From Pseudotabrizicola formosa (GTDB lineage Bacteria; Pseudomonadota; Alphaproteobacteria; Rhodobacterales; Rhodobacteraceae): DNA of 64,000 bases. Within the stretch, counting starts at the first letter, position 1, and the number at the start of each line of letters is the position of its first letter. The stretch lies in NCBI RefSeq assembly GCF_002900965.1, contig NZ_PJOM01000002.1, forward strand, positions 1,240,001 to 1,304,000, given 5' to 3'. A program made the position numbers and the translations under genes. Of this stretch, positions 36,349 to 44,435 are shown one piece after another. A model generated the notes under the pieces. The model saw only the letters and a list, made by a program, of their open reading frames with translations, was not told the DNA's origin and did no database searches.

Positions 36349-37667
36349 CGCGCCAGAAACAGGTCCGCCCGCAATCCGCCCAAGGCGTCCGACCGGCCCA
36401 GCATCAGCCGCCCGCCATGGCTGCGCGCCACATCGGCCGCAATCGACAGGCCCAGACCGACCCCACCGCCATGGTTGGGGTCGCGCGCGGCCCCAAGCCG
36501 GGCAAAGGGGGCCATCGCCGCCTCGCGCTGGGTTTCGGGAATCCCGGGGCCATTGTCTTCGACCACAAAGCGCACCCCCCTTTCGGTGGCAGACAGCGTG
36601 AGCCTGACCGAGGTGCCGTGGCGCAGCGCATTGCCGATCAGGTTTTCCACTGCCCGCTGCACCGCTTGCGGCCGCATGCGCATCTCGACCGGACCGGCAA
36701 GAAGCGACTCGTAGTCTATGCTCTGGCCAGAGCGTTCGGCGTTTTCGACGATCTGGCGGCCGATCTCGGCCGGGTCGGCGGCCACCGGCTCTTCCATCGC
36801 GTCGCCCCGGGCAAAGGCCAGAAACGCATCGACCAGCCGCTCCATCTCGCGCACATCCGACAGCAGGGCCGCTGTATCTTCATCCTCGGGCAGCATCGAC
36901 AGACCTAGCCGCAACCGGGTGATCGGCGTGCGCAAGTCATGGCTGACGCCTGACAGCATCAAGGTGCGTGTCTCGATCGCCCGCTCGATCCGGGCGCGCA
37001 TGTCCAGAAACGCCGCCCCGGCCGCCCGCACCTCCAACGCGCCGCGCGGGCGGTAAGGCACGGCATCCCCCTTGCCAAAAGCCGCCGCCGCCTCGGCCAA
37101 TCGCTTGATGGGACGCAGCTGATTGCGCAGGAACATATAGGCGATCAATGTCATCAGAACCGAAGACAACATCATGATGACCAGCAACTGATGCGGGTTA
37201 GACGCCGACACCCGCGATCGCGGCAAGGACACCAGCATCGGGCCATGCCGCGTCTGTTCGGCCAAAAGCACGGTGCCCTTCCGGCTGGCCAGATCAATCG
37301 ACAGAATATTCGGCAAGCGGTTGCGCAATTCCGTGATCACCGGCCCCGCCGTCAGATCGGCCCAGCCGCGCAGATCGGAGGCTGCAATTTCTGGGGTGGG
37401 CAGAACAACGGTCATCTCCACCGTCCGGGCAAGGGGCCGCACCGCGGCACGGGCGGCTTCGGGGCTGTCGGCCTGTTCCACCGCGTTGCGCAGCAGGGTC
37501 AGTTCGACCACCACGCCATGCACCAACTGCCGCGTGACCCCTTCGAAATGCCGCTGAATGAAGGCGACCGAGACGATCAACTGCACGGTAACGATCGGCA
37601 CCACCAGAATCAGCGCGGCACGGCCGAACAGGCTGCGGGGCAAAAAGGGCTTGAGGCTGAGGCGCAT
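36345..37667 (-). CDS. Two-component sensor histidine kinase
   Basis: This 440-aa kinase has two membrane helices (about 17-37 and 162-181) around a periplasmic sensor region, a HAMP domain (about 182-235), the H-box SGVSHDLRTPITRLR (His243), an N-box with ENLIGNALRHG and the ATP-binding motif EDNGPGIP plus GVGLGLSIA. It resembles EnvZ-type kinases. No response regulator is adjacent: the neighbours are ynjBCD (convergent) and a metallo-hydrolase (divergent, 29 bp). Confidence 0.9.
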   Translation of the reverse strand: MRLSLKPFLPRSLFGRAALILVVPIVTVQLIVSVAFIQRHFEGVTRQLVHGVVVELTLLRNAVEQADSPEAARAAVRPLARTVEMTVVLPTPEIAASDLRGWADLTAGPVITELRNRLPNILSIDLASRKGTVLLAEQTRHGPMLVSLPRSRVSASNPHQLLVIMMLSSVLMTLIAYMFLRNQLRPIKRLAEAAAAFGKGDAVPYRPRGALEVRAAGAAFLDMRARIERAIETRTLMLSGVSHDLRTPITRLRLGLSMLPEDEDTAALLSDVREMERLVDAFLAFARGDAMEEPVAADPAEIGRQIVENAERSGQSIDYESLLAGPVEMRMRPQAVQRAVENLIGNALRHGTSVRLTLSATERGVRFVVEDNGPGIPETQREAAMAPFARLGAARDPNHGGGVGLGLSIAADVARSHGGRLMLGRSDALGGLRADLFLAR

Positions 37668-37696
37668 GGCGTTAGCCTAGCCGGGCAAACGGGCAA

Positions 37697-38614
37697 ATGA
37701 AAGCGGGCAACACGGTGCAGGCAGGTGTGGTGGACTGGATCACAGACGATATCCGGCGCATTCTGGCCCCGAACCCCTCGCCAATGACCGGGCCGGGCAC
37801 CAACACCTATATCCTTGGGCGCGGCACCGATGTGATCGTGGTTGATCCCGGCCCGGAAGATCCGTCGCATATCGCTGTGATCCTGGCCGCGCTGGCCCCG
37901 GCAGAGCGGGTCACGGCCATTGTGGTCACGCATGCGCACAAGGACCATTCTGCTGCGGCCCGTCCTCTTGCGGCCCTGGCCTCTGCTCCGGTGCTTGCCT
38001 TTGGCGATGCCGCATCGGGGCGCAGCCCGGTCATGGCGAGGCTGGTGGCAGGCGGGCTTGCGGGTGGCGGTGAAGGGGCGCATCACGCCTTCCGTCCCGA
38101 CCGGTGCGTGGCGGATGGCGCGGTATTGCCCTGCGCCGGAAAGGGCCTGCGCATCCTGCACACGCCGGGTCATATGGGCGGACATATCTGTGTCGCTTTT
38201 GGCGATGTGCTGCTGTCGGGCGATCACGCCATGGGCTGGGCCTCCAGCCTGATCTCGCCACCCGATGGGGATATGGGGGCTTATATGGCCTCACTCTACC
38301 GCCTGATGGAGGAGCGATGGCGTCTGATGTTGCCCGGCCATGGCGATCCGGTCTGCGACGTGGCGGGGCGACTGCAGGCGCTTGCAGACCATCGCCGCGC
38401 CCGCGAAGCCGAGGTGCTGGCCGCGCTGCGCACCAGGCCCGCAAACGCGGCGACGCTTGCCCGCAGCATATATCACGGGACACCGGCCGCATTGCTGCCC
38501 GCCGCCCAAAGGAACGTTCTGGCCCATCTTATTGATCTCGAACACAGAAACCTTCTGGCATGCACCGACCTGCCCGGCCCCGACACAATCTTCACACCAA
38601 CTGATGCTGGATGA
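37697..38614 (+). CDS. Metallo-beta-lactamase-fold hydrolase
   Basis: This 305-aa protein of the glyoxalase II / LACTB2-like branch has the dinuclear metal motif THAHKDH (about residues 76-82), further ligands in TPGHMGGH and SGDHAMGW, and a late histidine in LPGHGDPV. A C-terminal winged-helix-like region (about 230-300) resembles that of LACTB2 and related RNases or thioesterases. It is divergent from the histidine kinase and 59 bp before tRNA-Asn. The substrate is unknown. Confidence 0.85.
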   Translation: MKAGNTVQAGVVDWITDDIRRILAPNPSPMTGPGTNTYILGRGTDVIVVDPGPEDPSHIAVILAALAPAERVTAIVVTHAHKDHSAAARPLAALASAPVLAFGDAASGRSPVMARLVAGGLAGGGEGAHHAFRPDRCVADGAVLPCAGKGLRILHTPGHMGGHICVAFGDVLLSGDHAMGWASSLISPPDGDMGAYMASLYRLMEERWRLMLPGHGDPVCDVAGRLQALADHRRAREAEVLAALRTRPANAATLARSIYHGTPAALLPAAQRNVLAHLIDLEHRNLLACTDLPGPDTIFTPTDAG

Positions 38615-38673
38615 CGATTTTTCCCCAATGCCCCTTTACGCCCCCAAAACCACTTGCTATACGGCCCACGTGT

Positions 38674-38748
38674 TCCGGCGTAGCTCAGCGGTAGAGCAGT
38701 TGACTGTTAATCAATTGGTCGTAGGTTCGATCCCTACCGCCGGAGCCA
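38674..38748 (+). tRNA. tRNA-Asn (anticodon GTT)
   Basis: This is a 75-nt cloverleaf with encoded CCA. The acceptor arms TCCGGCG and CGCCGGA pair fully. The D-arm is GCTC...GAGC, the anticodon loop CTGTTAA carries GTT, and the T-arm is GTAGG-TTCGATC-CCTAC. The discriminator base is G. A decayed integrase follows, so this tRNA is a likely integration target. Confidence 0.97.
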
Positions 38749-39198
38749 TTTTCCCAAAGAAGATGGAAATATATCAAGGTTTTGAGTGACTTGCGGTCCC
38801 TCTCGGTGCACATTCGAGCACATGCGAGGCACACATTGGGCTCACCTTGACGCACATTGAACGGACCAAATCGGGCGGCGGTCAGTATCGCCGGAGAGTG
38901 CCCAAGGATATGTCCGCAATCATCACCAAGCGCGCGTTCAAGCGTATGCTGGGCTAGTCTGAGCAAGAGGCGCTTGCCGCCTATCCACGGCAGGCGCTGT
39001 CCTGCATTGGCATCAGATACGCGGTCTTCCCGTTGCAGCGAGAGGCAGCAACGGGGATAAGTCTGGCCTTTCCTCTGCCTCGGGCGACGCACTGTGCTGC
39101 GCCCAAGGCCCTTCTGCACATTACACAGGACGCCACCCTCTCGGATTCGCGCAGGGCCGTGCTAGACCGTGACCTGTGTCGATGGCATAGACAACGCT
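38749..39198. other. 450-bp region without an intact gene, 3' of tRNA-Asn
   Basis: No credible intact coding sequence is seen here. The short minus-strand frame that crosses it (38685-39119) runs into the tRNA and has no family-like features. The region holds the integrase remnant described separately and looks like decayed mobile DNA up to the stop of the short-chain dehydrogenase at 39199. Confidence 0.7.
38847..38993 (+). pseudogene. Decayed N-terminus of a tyrosine-type phage integrase
   Basis: From the TTG at 38847 the frame reads THIERTKSGGGQYRRRVPK and on to FKRMLG, then an amber stop at 38955-38957, and resumes in frame with SEQEALAAYPRQ. This matches the N-terminal SAM-like arm region of integrases in this bacterial family (RTKSG..QYRRRVP...LG.(T/S)E.EAL.AYP). 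The catalytic domain is missing. It starts 99 bp after tRNA-Asn, the usual position for an integrase beside its attachment site. Confidence 0.7.
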
Positions 39199-39969
39199 TC
39201 AGATTGCCTTGATCGCGCCGCCGTCGATCCGGATGCGGGACCCCGTGACATATCCCGCGCGGTCTGACGCCAGAAAGGTCACGACATCGGCAAATTCCTC
39301 GGGCTTGCCGTAGCGTCCCGCCGGGATCGTCGCACGGGATTTCACCGCAACCTCTGCAACATCGGTCTGTGTCCGCTTGGCGGCGGCGGCATCCAGCTCG
39401 TCCACCCGTTCTGTATGGATGCGGCCGGGCAGGACCACGTTCACGGTAATGCCATCAGCGGCCACTTCGTTGGCAAGGGTCTTGGACCAGCCCACCACCG
39501 CCGAGCGCACCCCGTTTGACAAGGCAAGATTGGGGATCGGCTGTTCGACACCCGATGAGGTGATCGAGATCACCCGCCCCCATTTGCGGTCCTGCATCGG
39601 CGGCAGCAAGCGGGCGGTCAGATGAAAGAGATTGGCCGCCATGGCCTCGAAATGCAAGATCCATGCCCCGCGCTCTGCGCCTTGCGCGGTTCCGGGCGGC
39701 GGGCCGCCGCTGTTGTTGATGATGATGTCGACACCCCCCTCGGCCAACAGCCTGTCCGCGACCGCATCGACGGTGCTGAGATCCGACAGATCAAGTTTCA
39801 CCGGGTGGACCGAAGCCAGCCCAGCCGACCAGGCCTCAATTTTCTCGACACTGCGGGCGGCGGCGAAAACCGTAGCCCCTTCAGAGGCCAGCGATTGCGC
39901 AATCGCCTTGCCAAGGCCCCGGCTGGCGCCCAGCACCAGCGCGCGTTTTCCGGCGAGTCCCAGATCCAT
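39199..39969 (-). CDS. Short-chain dehydrogenase/reductase lacking the catalytic tyrosine
   Basis: This 256-aa SDR-fold protein has the cofactor motif LGASRGLGKAIA, IINNSGG in place of NNAG, the serine region ISITSSGVEQ, and a C-terminal VTGSRIRIDGGA. Where YxxxK is expected it reads LALSNGVRSAVVGWSKTLA, so Tyr is replaced by Asn, as in a known 3-oxoacyl-ACP-reductase-like subgroup with an atypical tetrad. It is the last gene of the minus-strand catabolic operon and overlaps the lyase gene as TGATG. Confidence 0.88.
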   Translation of the reverse strand: MDLGLAGKRALVLGASRGLGKAIAQSLASEGATVFAAARSVEKIEAWSAGLASVHPVKLDLSDLSTVDAVADRLLAEGGVDIIINNSGGPPPGTAQGAERGAWILHFEAMAANLFHLTARLLPPMQDRKWGRVISITSSGVEQPIPNLALSNGVRSAVVGWSKTLANEVAADGITVNVVLPGRIHTERVDELDAAAAKRTQTDVAEVAVKSRATIPAGRYGKPEEFADVVTFLASDRAGYVTGSRIRIDGGAIKAI

Positions 39970-40892
39970 CAGTTCAGCTCCTTCAGTCGTGCGTCCTGCC
40001 GTGCGATCAAGGCATCGACCTCTTGCCGGCTTTGCGCCGAAAGCGCAGCCCCGGGTTTGCGCAGGCTGTCATGCGCGATCACACCGCGCTTGGCCAGAAC
40101 GTATTTGCGGATCGCCAGCCCCAGACCCGGCTGCTGTTCAAAGCGGGCCAGCGGCAGATAGGCGTCAAACAGATCGCGCGCGGCGTCCATCTGGCCCGCG
40201 TCAAACAGCCTGACAACCCCGGTCATCATTTCGGGATAGGCAAATCCGGTCATCGCGCCATCGGCCCCGCGTGCCATTTCTTCGGGCAGGAACAACCCGC
40301 CATTGCCACACAAAATGGAGATGCGGCGGTTCAACACACCATCGCGGCGCAGGGTGGTGATCTTTTCCAGACCCGGCCAATCCTCGTGCTTGAGGCAGAC
40401 ACAGGTCTCATGCTCATTCACGATGCGCGCGATCACTCCTGCCGACATCTGCACGTTCGTGACCAAGGGAAAATCCTGCAAGACGAACGGAACGTCGCCG
40501 ATCAGCTCTGCCACCTGTCGGAAATAGGTCAGGATCTGATCATCGGTGCGCAGGCTGGAAGGGGGGGCCACCATCACGGCAGCGGCCCCCAGATCCATCA
40601 CCATCGTGGTCAGGGTCTTGATTTGCGCAAAGCCGGGGGCGGAGACGCCCACCACCACGGGCACGCGCCCCGCCACACGCGCCAGAATGCGCGCAACCAC
40701 GTCGCGCGACTCCTCAACCGTCAACTTGGGGGCCTCGCCCATCATCCCCAGAACGGTCAGCCCTGTTGCGCCAGCCTCAAGGTAGAAATCAACCATGGAA
40801 TCGCAGCTTTCCATATCGATGCGGCCATCAGGGTGAAACGGTGTGACGGCAATCACGAAAACGCCGCGCGCAGTGATGGTAAGCTGGGTCAT
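39969..40892 (-). CDS. Dihydrodipicolinate synthase/N-acetylneuraminate lyase superfamily protein
   Basis: This 307-aa TIM-barrel class I aldolase has its Schiff-base lysine in CVCLKHEDWPG. The usual G(T/S)TGE substrate loop reads GMMGEAP, and the YxxP segment reads LQDFPLVTN, so the proton-shuttling tyrosine is absent. It is therefore unlikely to be DapA and probably cleaves or dehydrates another oxo acid. It overlaps the racemase by 4 bp (ATGA) and the SDR by 1 bp. Confidence 0.88.
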   Translation of the reverse strand: MTQLTITARGVFVIAVTPFHPDGRIDMESCDSMVDFYLEAGATGLTVLGMMGEAPKLTVEESRDVVARILARVAGRVPVVVGVSAPGFAQIKTLTTMVMDLGAAAVMVAPPSSLRTDDQILTYFRQVAELIGDVPFVLQDFPLVTNVQMSAGVIARIVNEHETCVCLKHEDWPGLEKITTLRRDGVLNRRISILCGNGGLFLPEEMARGADGAMTGFAYPEMMTGVVRLFDAGQMDAARDLFDAYLPLARFEQQPGLGLAIRKYVLAKRGVIAHDSLRKPGAALSAQSRQEVDALIARQDARLKELN

Positions 40893-41560
40893 GTTCTGTC
40901 CTTCAGTGTCTTTTGCAATGCGACGCGCCCGATCGCCATGGCGACGGCGGCCTGACAGGGTTCCACCACGGGAATGCCAAGATGCTCTTCCAGATCGGTG
41001 CGAAAGGCCGTCATTCCCGCACAGCCCAGAATGACCACATCCGCCATGGCAGTGTCACGCAGGCGGGTGCCAACCGATGTCAACCGCTCGAAGGTGCGCG
41101 CCTTGTCTTGCAGGTCAAGCACCCCAAGCTCCAGCGGCAGATCGGCCGCCAGCCGGTCCATCACCCCCATGGCACCGATATAGCGCATATGGCGCGGAAT
41201 GCTGCGTGACAGGATCGACAGGATGCCGAAGCGCTGCCCCATCATCATCGCCGTCAGGATCGAGGCTTCGGCAATGCCCAACACAGGCCGCGCCGATTGC
41301 TCGCGCAGGGCGGCAAGGCCCGGATCGGAATAGCACGCGACGACAAAGGCGCTTGCCTCGGCCTCCAGCGCCGCACAATGGGCCAGCAAGGGGCCGACCA
41401 CCCCGTCGACATGGGCCTGGGTTTCAATGCCCGGCGGTCCTTCGGCCAGGGTGCGCGCCTCGATGTGCACGTGGCTGATGGCCCGCATCGGATTGACGGC
41501 TTGGGTAATGCCATCTGTCACATGCTGGCTGCTGTTGGGATTGATCACATAGATCGTCAT
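40889..41560 (-). CDS. Aspartate/glutamate/hydantoin racemase family protein
   Basis: This 223-aa cofactor-independent racemase has two catalytic cysteines in FVVACYSDPG and VILGCAGM. The opening TIYVINPNSSQHVTDGI and the length are typical of hydantoin and allantoin racemases. The start overlaps the amidohydrolase stop and its own stop overlaps the lyase start, both as ATGA. In this context it would interconvert D and L forms of a cyclic amide or a derived amino acid. Confidence 0.85.
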   Translation of the reverse strand: MTIYVINPNSSQHVTDGITQAVNPMRAISHVHIEARTLAEGPPGIETQAHVDGVVGPLLAHCAALEAEASAFVVACYSDPGLAALREQSARPVLGIAEASILTAMMMGQRFGILSILSRSIPRHMRYIGAMGVMDRLAADLPLELGVLDLQDKARTFERLTSVGTRLRDTAMADVVILGCAGMTAFRTDLEEHLGIPVVEPCQAAVAMAIGRVALQKTLKDRT

Positions 41561-43002
41561 CGCTGATGCCCCTTTTCGCCCCAGAAGTCTGCGGGCAATT
41601 CCAGATCTGCCGCCGCCCCGATCCGCGCGATCATCTGCGCGGCCTGTGATGCAGCATCGTTCAACACGTCCGCCGCGTCGACCTGCGTGGCCCGGCCGTC
41701 CCGCAAAACCATCCGGCCCCCAACCATGACCGAAGACACGTCATTGCCATTGGCAAAGCACACCAGCCGGTGCAGCGGCATGTTTGGCGGGTAGAGATGG
41801 GGCTTGCGCAGGTCCACCATGACCAGATCAGCGGCCTTGCCCGTCTCGATCGATCCGATCCGGTCGGCCAGGCCAAGCGCCTGCGCAGCGCCAATGGTGC
41901 ACATCTCCAGCACCTTGCCGATGGGCAGCACCGAGGCATCACGAAAGAAGGTGCGGTGATAATGCATCGCCTGCTGCATGTGGCGGAACATGTCGCCCGA
42001 GCGGTCTGGTGCCGTTGCATCCGACCCCAATGCCACGCAGGCCCCTGCCGCCATCAGTTCGGTGGCGGGGCAGCGCCCCATGATCGATGCAATGGCCGAG
42101 GGGTTGTGCGCCACCTTGGTGCCGGTTCGTGCTACAAGGGCAATCTCGTCATCATGCAGGTCAATGCAATGCGACAGCAAGGCATCCGGCCCCAGCAACC
42201 CCAGCTTTTCGGCGCGCCGCACCGATCCGCGCCAGTGCCCGTCCTGGGTAAAGACCAGACCGCGGTCGCGGGCGAACGCCCTGATGCGCTGAACCTGATC
42301 ACAGGCGGCGGCATAGTCTTGGGCTGTCATGTCCCGCTCATGCTCATCACGCAGCACCGGGTAGAGCATCGCAATCTGGATGCGCCCGTCATGGGTGTCG
42401 TGCCAGGCATCGACGATCTCGCTGCAGGTCTGGAACTGGCGGTCAAAGCCGACGTCGTACCTTTGCCGCGTGCCATCCGACCACTCGGCATAGCTGCGCG
42501 GATGGGGCGGGCGGGTGGGACCGACCGCGACCATGCTGCGGGTGCCGACCTCGACCACGGCGCGGCAATGCGCGGCGGCATGGGCGGGATCATCGGTCCG
42601 CATGATGGTATCGCCACCGCCCAGCAGCGAAACCCCCGTTGTCACGCCGAACCGCAGCCGCTCCAGCGCGGCAAGCCGCGCCTCGGCATACCAGAACGCA
42701 GGGGGCGAGGCCTGGGTGTAGACTTCGCCGCAGATGTCTTCCCAGCGCGCGCCGCCGTGCATTCCCATGGATTTCACCAGACCGTGGCCCGCATGGGCGT
42801 GCACGTCGATCAGGCCGGGGATGATGATATGGCCGCTGGCGTCAATCGTCTCGGTCGCCTCGACCGACCCGCGCAAGGCCTGCGCGGTGTCGATGGCGAT
42901 GATCTTACCATCCAGAACCGCAACCGCACCATCTGCAATCACACGGCGGGCCGGGTCCATCGTGACCACAACACCGCCTGTTACCAGAGTATCTGCGCGC
43001 AT
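41557..43002 (-). CDS. Amidohydrolase-superfamily deaminase/hydrolase (ATZ/TRZ/8-oxoguanine deaminase type)
   Basis: This 481-aa protein belongs to the cytosine-deaminase-like amidohydrolases. It shows the N-terminal beta-sandwich (VTGGVVVTMD), the HxH metal site in IDVHAHAGHGLVKSM, a histidine in ALLSHCIDLHDDEI and the aspartate in ALGSDATAPDRSGDM, and ends with TIGAAQALGLADRIGSIETG. The ATG at 43002 has GAGAGGG 6 bases upstream; a TTG at 43008 overlaps the previous stop. It probably opens or deaminates an N-heterocycle; the substrate is unknown. Confidence 0.88.
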   Translation of the reverse strand: MRADTLVTGGVVVTMDPARRVIADGAVAVLDGKIIAIDTAQALRGSVEATETIDASGHIIIPGLIDVHAHAGHGLVKSMGMHGGARWEDICGEVYTQASPPAFWYAEARLAALERLRFGVTTGVSLLGGGDTIMRTDDPAHAAAHCRAVVEVGTRSMVAVGPTRPPHPRSYAEWSDGTRQRYDVGFDRQFQTCSEIVDAWHDTHDGRIQIAMLYPVLRDEHERDMTAQDYAAACDQVQRIRAFARDRGLVFTQDGHWRGSVRRAEKLGLLGPDALLSHCIDLHDDEIALVARTGTKVAHNPSAIASIMGRCPATELMAAGACVALGSDATAPDRSGDMFRHMQQAMHYHRTFFRDASVLPIGKVLEMCTIGAAQALGLADRIGSIETGKAADLVMVDLRKPHLYPPNMPLHRLVCFANGNDVSSVMVGGRMVLRDGRATQVDAADVLNDAASQAAQMIARIGAAADLELPADFWGEKGHQR

Positions 43003-43004
43003 CC

Positions 43005-44435
43005 TCAACCCTCTCTCAGTTCGGGCAACCGCGCCACGTCGATTACCCCGTCTGCGGGCATTGCAAAGTCCGGGTTGCTGCCCGCCAATCCGATGACCCG
43101 CAGCGGGTTGTACAGCGTCAGCCAGGCCGGATCATCCTGCAGCAGCGCATAAGCCGCGCGCCAGATGTCGGCGCGGGCGGCGCGGTCGGGGGTGACGCGG
43201 CCCTTGTCGATCAAGGCCTCTATCTGCGGATTGGCATAGCCCTGCCACCACGCCCCCGCGATCCGCGAGTCGATCTTTTCATAAAGGACCCGGTAGGTGC
43301 TCATCGGGCTTGAATCGAAGACGCATAAATCGCGGATCTCTTTGCGGCGCACCATATGGGCATAGTCTTCGCGCTCGGTGTGAACGTGCACGCGCAGGGT
43401 GATGCCAATCTCGGCCAGCTGATCGCCAAGCGCGGCGGTCAGGCGTTCGGCCTCATCAGGCAGACGAGTCGGGCAGTCGACCTCCAGCGTCAGGCCATTG
43501 CCATAGCCCGCATCGGCCAGCAGGGCGCGGGCAGTGTCGCGGTCCAGCCCCGCGCCGTCACCCTGCCCTGCCCCGTAATGGACCGGGCTGACGAAACCGT
43601 GCAAAGGCTGGGCGGCACCGGACATGACCGTTTCCACCAGCGCGTCACGATCCACACAGAGCGTCAAAGCCTTGCGCACCCGCGCATCGGCCAACGGACC
43701 CCGGGCCGCGTTGAGCAGATAGATGATCGCCACCGGCGACAAATAGACGTGCCGCATGGCACCAAGTCGTTGTGATTGCACAAAGTCCAGCCCGTTTGCC
43801 ACCTGAACCGTGCCGTTTTCCAGCAAGGCCAACCGCTCCGCCGGGTCTGGCACGGCCAGCCATGTGATTCCCGGATTGGCGGGCGTCCCGGCGAAATGCC
43901 CATCCCGGCGCTCTGCCGTGATCTGCCCGGGCAGAGTCTGGGTGATGCGATAGGTGCCAGACCCGATCTGGCACCCATGATCCCCCGCATCCAAGGCCGC
44001 AAAGGCTGAGGGGGCGACGATGAAGGCCTGCTCCAGCACGTCCAGCAGATCGGCCATCGGGGCCTGCAATGTCACCACGAGGGTAACCGCATCCGCCACC
44101 TTCAGCCCGGCATTGCCCAGATACTGCCGCCATACCGCAGGAGCCCCCAAAGTATAGCCCTTGTCTTCGCGGGCCATGCGCGCCAGCGACGCGGCAACCG
44201 CAGATGCATCACAAGGCGTTCCGTCATGAAAGGTGACGTTGGGGCGCAGGTGGAAGGTCCATTGCACCGCGTCGTCCGACACTTGCCAGTCTCGCGCCAG
44301 ATGCGGCACATAGTCCTGCCCGACCCGGCGCACCAGCGTGTCATAGACCGCGTGATACATCGTCAGCGTGTCGCTGGCATCGGTACAATCATGCGGGTCC
44401 TGCAGCCCGACCCTGGCTTGAGCAATGCGTGTCAT
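43005..44435 (-). CDS. Peptide/nickel-type ABC substrate-binding protein without a signal peptide
   Basis: This 476-aa protein of the SBP_bac_5 (oligopeptide-binding) family has WQVSDDAVQWTFHLRPNVTF, FHDGTPCDASAVAASL, LNAARGPLADARVRKALTLC and VDRDALVE. It starts directly with mature-like sequence (MTRIAQARVGLQDP) and none of the possible upstream starts adds a signal peptide. It overlaps oppF by ATGA. A second, exported member of the family is encoded at the head of the transporter genes. Confidence 0.85.
   Translation of the reverse strand: MTRIAQARVGLQDPHDCTDASDTLTMYHAVYDTLVRRVGQDYVPHLARDWQVSDDAVQWTFHLRPNVTFHDGTPCDASAVAASLARMAREDKGYTLGAPAVWRQYLGNAGLKVADAVTLVVTLQAPMADLLDVLEQAFIVAPSAFAALDAGDHGCQIGSGTYRITQTLPGQITAERRDGHFAGTPANPGITWLAVPDPAERLALLENGTVQVANGLDFVQSQRLGAMRHVYLSPVAIIYLLNAARGPLADARVRKALTLCVDRDALVETVMSGAAQPLHGFVSPVHYGAGQGDGAGLDRDTARALLADAGYGNGLTLEVDCPTRLPDEAERLTAALGDQLAEIGITLRVHVHTEREDYAHMVRRKEIRDLCVFDSSPMSTYRVLYEKIDSRIAGAWWQGYANPQIEALIDKGRVTPDRAARADIWRAAYALLQDDPAWLTLYNPLRVIGLAGSNPDFAMPADGVIDVARLPELREG

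Noticed and set aside
38726-38748. Direct repeat of the tRNA-Asn 3' end as a second attachment site
   Set aside because: I scanned downstream to 64000 and saw no copy longer than about 10 bases; it may lie outside the window or be lost.
38955-38957. Possible pyrrolysine (amber) readthrough in the integrase-like frame, suggested by the nearby MttB family gene
   Set aside because: The MttB-family gene itself has no in-frame amber codon, and the integrase frame loses similarity soon after the stop, so decay is the simpler explanation.
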